From Eutreptiella sp. 'Long Island Sound 2002' (Eukaryota > Euglenozoa > Euglenophyceae > Eutreptiales > Eutreptiaceae), in contig OZ038381.1 in the NCBI GenBank assembly GCA_964036045.1, forward strand, positions 154,708,352-154,772,351: a DNA stretch of 64,000 bases, written 5' to 3'. The notes beneath the pieces are model-generated. The model was not told the DNA's origin, ran no database searches, and worked only from the letters and a program-made list of their open reading frames with translations. The number at the start of each line of letters is the position of its first letter. Position 1 is the stretch's first letter. The translations under genes were made by a program, and so were the position numbers. Shown here one piece after another: positions 54,482 through 64,000 of the stretch.

Positions 54482-56953
54482 CTATTTCCAGTTCCAGTGG
54501 CCCAGGGGTACTAGGACCCACTTGTCGTCAGGGTAGCTGTGCTTGAGAGTTCCATCTCGGTTGAGACCTTCAGTCCCCCATTGGGAAATAGCCGAGTCGA
54601 ACTCCTCCTTCTCTAGTGCTTGCCATTGGAACAACGTTCCACCACCGCCCACATTGCTGGCTTCAGTCACCAGGATACTCTTCCCTTGTGCTCTAGGCAC
54701 ACCCAAGCACTTAGCGTTGGCCACCTTGTCTTTGAGCTCGTCAAACGCTTGTTGCTCTTGTGGGCCCCAGCGCCAAGTAGTACTCTTCTTGATCAGGTCT
54801 GTCAGAATGGCGCTGGTGTAGGTGAAGTTTTTGATATGGCGGCGGTAGAAGTTGCACGCGCCAATGAAACTGCGTACATCATGAAGTCCCTTCTTGGGGT
54901 CTTCGTGTCGTACCTTAGCGTCCATCAGGGGTTTGGCCTTAGAGGCCGCTGGGGTCCACCACCCATAGCCAACGCCGAACCCCAGGTACTGCATGGTCTC
55001 CTGCATGAACTCACACTTCTCCAGCTTGAGTCGTGTGTGGTTCTCTTGGCAGACTGCAAAGAACTCACCCAACAGGATTAGGTGATCCTCCTGGGTATTG
55101 GTCCCGAGGCATACATTGTCGATGTGTGCTTCCATCTGGGCCCCACGGGATATGAGCTCTTGCACCTTGGGTCTTCGTCGTAGGATGGACAGGATCTTGT
55201 TCATCAGCTCTTGAAAAAGAGCAGGTGCGTTGGCCACGCCAAAGGGCATGACCTTCCACTTGAACAACCTCCCCTGAGGGGTGATGAAGGTGAGTAGTTC
55301 CTGGGCGTTAGGCGTCAGGTCCACCTGCCAAAATCCACTTCTCTTGTCCATCTTGGTCTTGTAGCGACAGGAGGCTATCTTCTCAAGGGTAGACTGCATA
55401 TTAGGAATGGACTCTGAGTGGTTCAGCGTTTTCTTGTTCAGCTCTCTGTAGTCCACTACCAGCCGTTTGGCTGTAGACCCAGGTTTAGCCACCAGGAAAC
55501 AGGGGCTGCAGTGTTGGGGGTAGTCCCCGTCCCTATACTCCAGAACTAGGCCAGCGTCGATACATTCTTGTATCTGTCGCTCAATCTCGTCGGCCTGCTC
55601 TTTAGGAGCGAGATAGGGTCTCCTCGGGATCTTATGGCTCACGAACTGGGGTTTCAGCTTGAGGTCCATCTGTACCAGCTTGTCACATGAGGCTGGGGGT
55701 GGTAGTTCCCCGAACACCTCCAGATAGGTCCTTATAAGCTTCTGCACCCGCGGGTCCAACAGCTTGATCTTGTCCTCCATGTCCTCGTCAGGGTGTAAGT
55801 TGCTTGCCCCCTGAGTAATAGACGTCAGGAGGTGATCCTCCACCGACTCTTCGCCCTTGGTAGTATCCTTCACCCCTTGGTAGGCACAAAGTAGGTCTCG
55901 TTCAACCATCTCCGGTGGACGATGGCCACATAGGCACGCTCGAGGGGGTTCACATACACATTCCTCCGAGAGGTCGTCCTCCTCTGGGGTCCTCACATGG
56001 GCACCCCACACCCTCTTCGTGAGCTTAAGATCTACCTCCCTTTGCCAGGTGGTGATCTTCTGTTCGAGGTCCTCCTTCAATTGGGATAGATCTCCCATAC
56101 GTCCTTGCTTCAGTGGCCATGAGCTGCGGGTAGGCTTAGCGTAGCATAGCTTTTTCGCCACCAACCTCCTCTTGGAGTCCACGTACTCTCTTAGCCTGGA
56201 TCGGGGATCCAGCTCCTCGTCCACGGGGTCTTCCAGCCTCATGGAGAGTAGGGATTTCAGTGGGGCGACGTACTCGGCGTTCTCCACTTCATCCACACAT
56301 GTCTGCACGAAGAAGGCGTCATGCTCAGTTTCGTCATCTGAGTGGATAGAGCTGGGGAGCTCGGATAGTCCACACTCAGAGACTCCATCGGGAGCAGGTA
56401 CACGGCATGGAGAGTGGGGAGCATTGGTGTTAGTCACGACGTATTCATCTCTACCGGGTATAGTCTCAATAGCATCTTGAGGTCGTAGTTGATCTTTCAA
56501 GTCGCCCAGGGTAAGTCCATCGCTTTCTCGTTGTATAGCCTGGACCAGAGTCGAGTGCAGGTCCTCCCAGGGGATGGAGGTAAGACCTCCGTCCACCACG
56601 CTGAGCATACTTCCCCATCCGGGTTTCCTGATGGGCGTCTTACGCCCCAGAGGCACGTATATGGCCTCATCAGGTAACCGAACAGAGCTGATAGTCAGCC
56701 TGTCCAGGAGGGTTCGCCAGTACTCGTTGCCCCTGTGGGCTCCCCAATGGGGGGAACACAGGACCATACGGGAACGTTCCAGGGCCACCTTGGTCAAGAC
56801 CTTCCCCAGTCCACTGAACCTGGGGTTCCCGTAGGCCATCCCGAAAGAGGGCCAGTAAAATTTGTAGCTGCAGTTTTTCCCCTTGCTGCAGTAAAGGTCC
56901 AAGACATGTTGCTTGTCGCTGGCGAACAACTCCACACTCAGGTCTTCTCTGGA
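54482..56953 (-). pseudogene. chromovirus reverse transcriptase with long N-terminal spacer; active site IDN
   Basis: In frame with the protease ORF across one TAG at 56954-56956. The first 400 residues are a spacer with a Cys/His-containing stretch (CVCEPPRACLCGHRPPE). RT begins at about KLVQMDLKLKPQFVSHKIPR. Motifs: KRLVVDYRELNKKT, YKTKMDKRSGFWQVDL, FKWKVMPFGVANAPALFQ, then EAHIDNVCLGT where Y/F-x-D-D is expected. The second Asp of the metal-binding pair is Asn, which would abolish or strongly reduce polymerisation. QYLGFGVGYGWWTP follows. Ends at TAG 54482-54484. Confidence 0.88.
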
Positions 56954-58100
56954 CTAACCCAACTCCTTCAGACCTTGGTCCAGGACTTCCCCCAATAGTT
57001 GATAGTCCTCAGTTTTGGAGGCCGCCATCATGTTTGAGGGCTGCTCCTTCGATACCCTCAGGTAGCTCGAGATGTGCTCCGACTGCTCCAGTGGCACGGA
57101 CTCTCTGCCATTGCCGTGGTCCACGTAGAGGAGGTAGGGCGCTTGCAGCGTAAGGGATTGTATGTGGGAGTGCTGTACGAAGGATTCAGTCCCCAATACA
57201 AAGTCGAAGGCCTCAGTGTCCATCACATAGAACCGATTGACGATAGTTGCAGAGCCCATAGGTACCTCCACTTCACAGTCCCCGCAGCTGTGCACCACAT
57301 GTCCATCCCCCATTCGTATAGCCGCGGTGGTCATGGTGTTCTTCAGGCTCCCACAAGGTAAGGTTTTCTTGGCCACTATAGATATGGTGGCTCCAGTATC
57401 CAATACCCCCAAGCCTGAGCATGAAGGTGGTGATGACGGCAACGCTAAGAAGAGAAACCGTTTCATGAAGATGGCGCGCAAATTGCGGAACAAGGGGTTC
57501 GAGGTGACCTGTCCCGCGGAGTTCTGACGGGGACGCTCCGGTGGGGCCCTGTACCTGGTGTTCTGGGTACGTATCCGACTAGGGGGACGTGAATACCTGG
57601 CCCCCTCTTCTCGCTGGGCCTGAGTTTGCGAGCGTGTGGTAGGACCAGACTGCTCTCCAGAGGGCTCGGAGTTCCCCCCTGGATTAGGGTTGGGGTTGCC
57701 TCCGTTCTTGTCCGGGTTCTTGTTGTTGTTGTCTGGCTGGCGGTTAGCGCCTCCTCCTCGTCCACCTTGCCTCTTGTCTTGTCCTTTTCCACATCCTTTT
57801 GACTTGCCCTTGCCGGAGTTGTTGCAGTTGCGCTTGCCACCGCCCTTGCCAGAGCCTTTGCCAGGATCCTGGCCCTTCAGCTTCGCCGACAGGGGCTGCT
57901 TGTGGTAGCACTCATCCTCGTAGTGCTTCCTCTTCCCACAGAAGGCACAGGTGATAGTACACCTGTAGTGATCCGGCATCTTCGCCTTGGCGCCGGTGTT
58001 GGTCTCCTGCTTCTTCCCTTGGACTACGAAGAAGTCTCGCTGCTCGCAGTCAGGGGCGTGCTGCAGGTGGCCATGCTCATCTCTGTCGTCTTACCAGAAG
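56954..58100 (-). pseudogene. chromovirus zinc knuckle and aspartic protease
   Basis: CCHC knuckle CAFCGKRKHYEDEC (C-x2-C-x4-H-x4-C) is followed by a Gly/Lys/Asn-rich linker and the protease active site GVLDTGATISIVAKKTL, with later VEVPMGSATIVNRFYVMDT and FVLGTESFV. The frame extends upstream of the first ATG (57979) to a TAA just before DDRDEHGHL. Ends at TAG 56954-56956. Processes the polyprotein. Confidence 0.85.
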
Positions 58101-58156
58101 AGCTCCTTGACATTGTCCATGATGCGGGCATGCTTAGGGGTAGTGCCCTGTCCAGG

Positions 58157-59314
58157 TCATGGTCCTTGGTACCCTTTGCCATGGCTTTCAGAGCCTCCTC
58201 CTCCGGGACGGTAGGCGTTCAGGTGCTGGTCGCTTTCTTTCTCCAGCGCCAGCTCCAAGAGTAGCACAGACAAATCCTCGTAGTTGAGGGCTCTAGCCTT
58301 GCGCTCTGCCGTTGACCGGCACTCGTCCCGCAGCTCCCGAGAGAGCTTAGCCACCAACCAGAAAAGCAGGTCGTCGCTGCTGTAGGAACCGGGCGTCAAT
58401 CGTCCAGCCCAGTGATCCAGGTCAGCCAGTAGCGCAGAAACCCTGGCAGGTTTGGGGTTGTTGGGCAGCACGGCCAGGTTCTGGATCTCGGCCCTGATGG
58501 AGAGGTCGGTTTCGTAGGTAGGGTACTGCCTCTCCAAGGCAACCAACACGTCTGCAAAGGTGGCGGACTTAGTCACGATCTGCTTGACCTGCTTCTCCAG
58601 GTACTTGGTCTTGCAGCACTGCAGGAGCAGATCACACTTGACTCGCCCACTAGCATGGGTTTGGCCAGTCATTCGGACAAACCGGCCAAAATTCTGCGCG
58701 AAATTGCTGAGATCCTTGCCTGTGAACTCAGGCAAGTTCATCACGATCTTGGAGGTGGCAATGGCCTTAGCCTCCTGAGACCTGCGTCCCTCAGGGCGCC
58801 TGGCCTTCCTCTTCTTCTTCTTCTTCCGCCCACTTGGGTTCTTCGGGTCCTCAAGGTGGTCGTCCTCCAAGGGCGAAGCAGAAGTAATGGACGGCGGCTC
58901 ATCGTCAGAGGGGTCTCCGCCTAGGTCACTAGAGCCATAGGGCTCCACGTCAACAGTTGCCCTTAGGGCTGTCAGCCCCAGCCGGTCCAGCTCGGCTTTC
59001 GTGGAATTCCCCACGTGGCTGTAGGGAGGCTGGGCCGTTCTTGGTATGAAAGGGCTTCTCGGTATCACAGCAGGAGTCGGCATCGGTCGGCTCCTCAAGC
59101 TCCCCAGGGTGTTTGTCAACCGTGCCACCAGGTGGTTGGCCTGTACTCGGTGGGGTGAAACTCCCACGATGGTAGGTGACGCTTGGGGTGGAATCAGGGG
59201 CTCCAGTTTAGCCCGAATCTCTTGAGTGAGATCACCAACAATTTTAGAGGTGGCTCCTCGGAGCGCCTCGTTGATCTGCGACCGCGTCAGGGACCTGTTG
59301 GAGGATCTCCCCCA
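58157..59314 (-). pseudogene. chromovirus gag, capsid-like part
   Basis: In frame with 59315-59971 across one TGA. Contains VMNLPEFTGKDLSNFAQNFG, GRVKCDLLLQCCKTKYLEKQ, FADVLVALERQYPTYETDL, and DLDHWAGRLTPGSYSSDDL, matching the capsid region of the family A gag. Ends at TGA after GKGYQGP; the zinc-knuckle region continues in another frame. Confidence 0.82.
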
Positions 59315-59971
59315 TCATCTACTCCTGCTCCCGCGGGACTCAGGGCCTCTCCTCAACCCACTCAGGGTTGCATACCCAGGAACATCCACATAGGCTCCCG
59401 TAGCGGGTAGAGGATGGTGATAGTCTGCCGCGTACCAGCCTGGCGCAGAACTGGAGGCCACTGGCTCACCAGCGGTAGTTGCCTCTGGAAACGCAGTGGT
59501 AGATGGGTCCACACCATAGGCAGGGTAGGTAGGCATACCAGTAAAGCCTGTGCCCTCAGCCATAGGGGGGCTGGTTATGGGTGTGGATGTTGCAGCGGCT
59601 GGGTCTGGAGTTGGGAGTGTGGTGGTTGTAGGAGAGGGTGATGCGTGGAGGCCAGAGGCGCTTGGTGCGCCCTCGAAGGTCGACTCACTCGTCGGGTCGT
59701 GCTCATGGTCTACTCCTTCGTCTGCCATGCTTTCTCCTGCATCCTTCTCTCTCTCCCTCTTTCTCTTCACAGGGTTGGTGTCCACCTCCTCCACTGAGAG
59801 GGCCCGGAAGGCTGACTGAAGTCCCTGCGGCGAGTCATCAACCACGTCCACTGGCCCATGTAAGGGCACCGAAGGTACAGCGCTAGGTCCAGGTCGAGGT
59901 TCACCAGATGCTGGCATTGCTGGTGCCTCAGGCGCCGTCTTCACGTCGGTGTCCTCCTTCTTCGTGTCCAT
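59315..59971 (-). pseudogene. chromovirus gag, N-terminal part
   Basis: ATG 59971 (MDTKKEDTDVKTAPEAP), 82 nt inside the PBS. Low-complexity Pro/Ser/Thr-rich with a KRKREREKD basic cluster. Ends at TGA 59315-59317 after SRGSRSR, with capsid sequence continuing in frame. Confidence 0.75.
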
Positions 59972-60052
59972 ATTCGCCCTTCTTGCTTATGACAGTACTC
60001 GGCGCACTGGATGCACGGCACGGGGTTGCTGCTGGTACGCAGAGACTGTCTG

Positions 60053-60065
60053 CCTCTTGCTACCA
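60053..60065 (-). other. primer-binding site, family B
   Basis: Minus strand TGGTAGCAAGAGG. Differs from the initiator-Met complement TGGTAGCAGAGG by one inserted A. Confidence 0.75.
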
Positions 60066-60752
60066 GAAGGTTTTATAGTGTTTTCAGCACTGTGTTTTTG
60101 TTGTGCCTCTCTTCCTGCTTGCTGCTGGTGTAGGGTTCCGGCTGCTTGTTGTTGATGAGGAAAATGTTTTATTGTTGAAATACAACCAATCCAGGATAAC
60201 CCAAGCCAGGGATAAGCAAGTAGAAGATAAACAGGATCAAAGCATGAAGGGCTGCAGTCACAAAGAGTTAGATAAAGACAACTATCAACAATAGACCACA
60301 GCAATTAACATACATTGCAACTCAGGATGAAATATTTTACATGTTTGAGAAAACCTGATTGAAAAACCGCCCCATGGGCTCACACTCTTCCCTAGTGCCA
60401 TCCTGAAATGTGCACTCTTTGTTTTTGGGTCCCATAGGTGCGGAGGTGGCATTGCTTGTGGCGCTGAGGTCACTGCCATGTCACATGGGATATTCCTAGT
60501 TAGCTAGGCTGACTGGGTGTTGAACCCAGGACCTCTCAAAAAGAGGTGCGCAGTCCCCTAGGGTGCATACCACTAGGATAGCTAAGAATTCATGAGAAAA
60601 CATAGATAAATTCATAGGCTCTGCCTTCAGTATATCAGTGCCTCAGTCGCCCAGGAAAAGAGTTTTTCGTGCATATAGCTTGGAGACTAAGGGGTCCACA
60701 CAACATCCTGATTTAGTGTTTGGTTCCATAGGTCAAAATGTGTTATCACCCA
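60066..60752 (-). repeat. 5' LTR of family B
   Basis: 687 bp, closely matching 49366-50053. Sense strand begins TGGGTGATAACAC and ends before the PBS. It abuts a truncated family A LTR at 60753. Confidence 0.82.
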
Positions 60753-61463
60753 TTTTAGTAAGAAAACGTCACTGCCATGTCTTTCTTGGAGGGCTTGATC
60801 CAGGCCAAGCCCCCCTTGAAACCCTTTTGTTGATGCTATGACTAACTTAAGTATTTTTATCACTCTTTTGAAGCCTTTGGTACACTTTCTCAAAGTAACT
60901 AGGGTAGTAACCCTAGCCCCCCATGAAGTTCACCCCTACCACTCAACTGAGCGGAGGTACCTTCCTTCATGGAGGATATACCGAATTAAAATAGGCATTT
61001 CATGCTTTAGGCCTTGGAGGTTAAGCCTAGTGGTCTCCCACCCCAAGGCCCCTATACTCAATTGTTTCTACCACTTATTGTGGTCCTACTTCTAACTGTT
61101 TCTGAATTCAGTTGCTTGGCCAAGTCATTTTCTGTGTTGGCCTGACATCTTTGCCCCACATTCCTAACCAGCACCATTTCACCCAAAAGAGTGCACATGA
61201 AGTGCTTAATGCTATCCTGAAGGCCTGAGTCAGTCCAGTTTTCATATCAAATCTTTTGTATTATCCATTTGTGATTGAATCTTTGTGTACAAACCTGCAT
61301 TGTCTATCTGCAGCCCTTCTGTGTTACACTGGATTCCAAAACTAATCATTAATTCGATCCACATCCTGTTCTTGCTCTACTTGCTGCTTTGGTTTGGGTT
61401 TTCAACTTCAAAACCTGCAGGATTTCATCAACATATCTAGGGCATGAATCAAGGACATCTTTC
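60753..61463 (+). repeat. 5' LTR of family A, copy 3 (5' end missing)
   Basis: Matches copies 1 and 2 from AGTAAGAAAA onward, but lacks their first 35 or so bases, which are replaced by the family B LTR. Ends just before the PBS. Confidence 0.8.
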
Positions 61464-61475
61464 CGGTAGCAGAGA
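61464..61475 (+). other. primer-binding site, family A copy 3
   Basis: CGGTAGCAGAGA; same position and same first-base change as in copies 1 and 2. Confidence 0.65.
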
Positions 61476-61546
61476 CAGTCCCTTGTGACCTTTTGAACCG
61501 ACCCTGAGAAGAAGTGCAGCACACAAAGCTCAACAACAAGTTCATC

Positions 61547-63754
61547 ATGTCCACGCCAAGCGTCAGGACCTGGCCCATAAGAACTGTCCAAGTACAAATG
61601 GGCAGCATGGCCCACCCTATGAGTGAACCACCTTATCGAGCTCCACAACATCTCAGTGGCGCATCTGGGTCCCAAGGAGATCCAGATCGCAGAAGGGCGG
61701 AAGAAAATACAGGCCTTACCACCGAGGCCTTAGCGGCACACGGTGGAGACAGCCTTCAGCATCTCCACAGGCGTGTAGCAGCCTCAGTCTCCCGATCCGC
61801 CTGTCCGGCTTCATCCTCAACAGCGATTGGAGGCCCTGAGGAATACGAGGGGCTGAGGGGGAAAATGGATGAATACATCCTCCATGAGGAGTACTACAAA
61901 TCCATTCGTGGAGAAGATGGGGAGGAGGCATTGGCAGTACATGGATCCAGACCACGTACAGACCTAGGGTCCTACACGCACTCTGGCCCGCCGTCCGACA
62001 GAGCCGAGACAGCATCCCTGCGGAGACGACCGAGACCCGAGTATCCAAGAGCATGTTGTCCAACCCGAAGGGCTCCCGAAGTGGGCCCGACTCGAGTTGA
62101 GGAACAACATCATCCAAGGCCAACCTACGGTGCCCTGGATCATACGGCCGAACTGCTGGCCAAACTTCTGTCTGGATCAGAATATCCAGATGTGACGGCC
62201 CTATCAGAGGCCATTAAGGCGAAACTGGGTATTGCAGAACCCTTACCCAAGCCAGAGCTGTCCTCCCCCTCTCCCGGACTGAGTACCCTGGCCAAAGATC
62301 TTAAGAGATCAAGGGTTTCAAGGCTGTTGCCTAAGGTCACCTGCGCCAGCCCCTTTCACCCCCGTGCCAGGACAGTGCCCATGGCTGAACTACAGGACGT
62401 GCCTGTCACAGAGATTGAGAAAAGAGGGCTGTCAGCCCTAGCACCTCTTGCCGGCGTGTCGCCTTCAGGCCTAACTCCGGGGGGTGGGAAGACGGGCAGA
62501 CCTATTGCCCAGGCGAACATCCAGCTGGAACTGCCAGAGTTCGACCCCAAAAATCTGCCCGAATGGGCAGAAGAATTTGCTGAGTTCCTTTTGCTGACTG
62601 GCCAATCCCATGTGGATGTGGCCACCAAATGCTCACTGCTGAAACGCTCATGCAAAAAGAAATTTTTGCAAAAAAAGGTGAAACAGATTGTGAAAACCTG
62701 TTCCACCTGGGCAGAGGTACTCCTCAGGTTGGAGAAAACATTCCCAGTCTATGAGACTGACCTCAGTGTGCGCACACAGATAGAGGAGCTACCTATGCTC
62801 CCTGAGTTTCCTTCCGCTGCGCGAATCTCTGAATACGTGTGCGACTTGGAGTATCTGTTTTCACGGATGAATGTGGGCTCCTACGGAGCCACTGAGCCCC
62901 ACCTGTTGCTCATGAGTAGAATCCCCCAATGTACGTGGGATGATTGCCGCTCTACCTCTGAGAGGAAGAGTCGGACCCACTCGTACGATGAACTGGTGGA
63001 CCTCTTGATTGAGCAGGCTCTTGAGAGGGAGAATGACTCCCACATGGAGAAATTTCTCAAGAAGCACTTGGGTCGAGGTGGAACCCCTACCCCCGAACTT
63101 GGGGAAGGGAAAGGGCCTAAAAATCCCACTAAGGCCAACCAGGGAGGTGGGAAGGGGAGGGGTAACCTACGTGCCATGAATGAGGTTAATCCTGATACAG
63201 GTACACCCCCTCTGTTCTACTGCAAACCTGTCAATGACAGGGGGGGTGCTTGTCATGCCTCTGACTGCGATCGCCGCAGTAGCTGTATGCTGCAGATGAA
63301 ACGACAGCAGCATACCAAGGGTGGGAAACCTGTGACCCATCAGGACCATTTCAGGTGTACCATCACCTGTGGCTATTGTGGCAAACGTCGTCACTACGAG
63401 GACGAATGCCACATAAAGAAACCGGAGAGTGACAAACTCAAGCGTCAGGAGGCAGAACGCCAGAAGACCCAAACACCCACCAGAAATCCCCCGAATGGGG
63501 ATAAAGGTGGTAAAGGAGGTGGCAAGGTGGGTGGCAAAAATGGACCCCCTAACCCCCAGAGGCGCTCATCAGCGCCCGTTGCTACACCCACTCCTGCTGT
63601 TACACCCGCTCCTGCCGCAGGTGATCCTAAGAAGCGCCCCCAGGGGGATAACGCTACCCCTGAGGGGAATAACTCCAAGAAGAGGCGCTTGGCCTGGATG
63701 GCCAGGTCCCTCATTGCTGCAGCGGTGGATGTCAAGTTCCCTGATGAGGAGTAG
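61547..63754 (+). CDS. family A gag, intact
   Basis: ATG 61547 chosen because MSTPSV is shared with copies 1 and 2; an ATG 33 nt upstream is also in frame. 735 codons. Order: Ser/Arg-rich N-terminus with coiled-coil-like stretch (about 60-130), proline-rich middle, capsid core from LPEFDPKNLPEWAEEFAEF (about 335) through LVDLLIEQALERENDSH (about 510), a CDRRSSC pair, CCHC knuckle CGYCGKRRHYEDEC (about 615), then a Lys/Gly/Pro-rich basic tail. Role: particle assembly and RNA packaging. Ends at a single TAG (63752-63754), with protease continuing in the same frame. Confidence 0.9.
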   Translation: MSTPSVRTWPIRTVQVQMGSMAHPMSEPPYRAPQHLSGASGSQGDPDRRRAEENTGLTTEALAAHGGDSLQHLHRRVAASVSRSACPASSSTAIGGPEEYEGLRGKMDEYILHEEYYKSIRGEDGEEALAVHGSRPRTDLGSYTHSGPPSDRAETASLRRRPRPEYPRACCPTRRAPEVGPTRVEEQHHPRPTYGALDHTAELLAKLLSGSEYPDVTALSEAIKAKLGIAEPLPKPELSSPSPGLSTLAKDLKRSRVSRLLPKVTCASPFHPRARTVPMAELQDVPVTEIEKRGLSALAPLAGVSPSGLTPGGGKTGRPIAQANIQLELPEFDPKNLPEWAEEFAEFLLLTGQSHVDVATKCSLLKRSCKKKFLQKKVKQIVKTCSTWAEVLLRLEKTFPVYETDLSVRTQIEELPMLPEFPSAARISEYVCDLEYLFSRMNVGSYGATEPHLLLMSRIPQCTWDDCRSTSERKSRTHSYDELVDLLIEQALERENDSHMEKFLKKHLGRGGTPTPELGEGKGPKNPTKANQGGGKGRGNLRAMNEVNPDTGTPPLFYCKPVNDRGGACHASDCDRRSSCMLQMKRQQHTKGGKPVTHQDHFRCTITCGYCGKRRHYEDECHIKKPESDKLKRQEAERQKTQTPTRNPPNGDKGGKGGGKVGGKNGPPNPQRRSSAPVATPTPAVTPAPAAGDPKKRPQGDNATPEGNNSKKRRLAWMARSLIAAAVDVKFPDEE

Positions 63755-64000
63755 GGGGGCGGCTCCGAAGAGGAGGACTTGGTTTTCTGGATCCTCGTCA
63801 AAATCAGGGATCAAGTTTTTCGAGCGGTGCTTGACACCGGTGCAACACTTTCCATAGTGGCCCGGCGCCTGCTAAAGACTTTCAAGAAAACTAAGACTGT
63901 GGCCATAAGAGTAGGGCATAGGCGTACCATCCATTCCTTGGGGGGGGTCGATGTGACTATATGCCTGGGCAACGAAACCGTGACCCAACACTGCAGAGTG
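63755..64000 (+). CDS. family A pol, start of aspartic protease (partial)
   Basis: In the gag frame directly after TAG: GGGSEEEDLVFWILVKIRDQ, then VFRAVLDTGATLSIVARRLL with the D-T-G-A active site, and VTICLGNETVTQHCRV at the window edge. No further stop before 64000. A gag-stop-pol arrangement in one frame is how some retroelements make pol by readthrough. Confidence 0.85.

Larger units (their letters stand above)
49366..60752 (-). mobile_element. chromovirus-type Ty3/gypsy LTR retrotransposon, family B, inactive
   Basis: Reads right to left: LTR 60066-60752, PBS 60053-60065, gag, zinc knuckle plus protease, RT, RNase H, integrase and chromodomain to 52543, then possibly the LTR at 49366. 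Gene order PR-RT-RH-IN and an integrase with GPY motif and chromodomain define the chromovirus branch of Ty3/gypsy. At least five in-frame stops and three frameshifts are present. Left border uncertain. Confidence 0.8.
60753..64000 (+). mobile_element. family A LTR retrotransposon, copy 3, best preserved (continues past window)
   Basis: LTR, PBS, uninterrupted gag and start of pol. The only family A copy with an intact gag, so it is the reference for the others. pol runs off the window at the protease. Confidence 0.88.

Noticed and set aside
54482-63754. UAG reassigned to an amino acid in this organism
   Set aside because: UGA and UAA also interrupt the same elements along with frameshifts, so ordinary decay explains the data; kept only as a low-interest check.

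Overview
The window is eukaryotic repeat-rich DNA, probably from a unicellular alga or other protist. The evidence is short spliceosomal introns of 67 to 74 nt, chromodomain-type LTR retrotransposons whose primer-binding sites resemble the 3' end of initiator methionine tRNA, and non-LTR retrotransposons (LINEs) with endonuclease, reverse transcriptase and RNase H domains. I see no prokaryotic signals and no convincing host housekeeping gene. I cannot name the species. Almost everything recognisable is a mobile element, and several elements are inserted inside others.

Layout. 1-2025: minus-strand piece of an LTR retrotransposon (family A: gag, PBS, LTR). 2026-28050: a very GC-rich block. It holds AC-rich repeats (2.0-4.1 kb), a tandem array of about 420-bp dimeric units (4.2-9.4 kb), a decayed plus-strand LINE ('LINE-1', ORF1 from 9560, with a C2H2 finger, endonuclease, reverse transcriptase, RNase H and zinc knuckle, to about 20 kb), further coding-like sequence (20.2-25.3 kb) split by a small non-autonomous LTR element (22940-25149, target duplication TTAG), and about 510-bp GC-rich repeats (25.6-27.1 kb).

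28051-44667: a second family A element, whose gag is cut in two by a 14.5-kb DNA transposon (28308-42856). The transposon has 29-bp terminal inverted repeats that differ at one base. It carries a multi-exon minus-strand gene with a ParB/sulfiredoxin-like segment, and about ten copies of the 18-bp palindrome TGCGCGAGGCCTCGCGCA, several of them in the middle of introns. Its last coding exon is in turn interrupted by an 8.1-kb LINE ('LINE-2', 29186-37327) flanked by a 14-bp target duplication. Removing LINE-2 restores the exon's reading frame. LINE-2 carries an AlkB-like 2-oxoglutarate/Fe(II) dioxygenase domain at the end of ORF1, directly ahead of an endonuclease/RT/RNase H/zinc-finger ORF2.

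44668-52542 has no gene I recognise, apart from one LTR-like repeat (49366-50053). 52543-60752: minus-strand chromovirus (family B) with gag, protease, RT, RNase H, integrase, chromodomain, PBS and LTR. It is inactivated by stops and frameshifts, and its RT active site reads IDN instead of IDD. 60753-64000: plus-strand family A element with an uninterrupted gag, then a single UAG, then protease in the same frame, running off the window end.

The strongest candidates for something undescribed are LINE-2 with its AlkB domain, and the palindrome-bearing DNA transposon it landed in. I could not run database searches, so novelty is not established.
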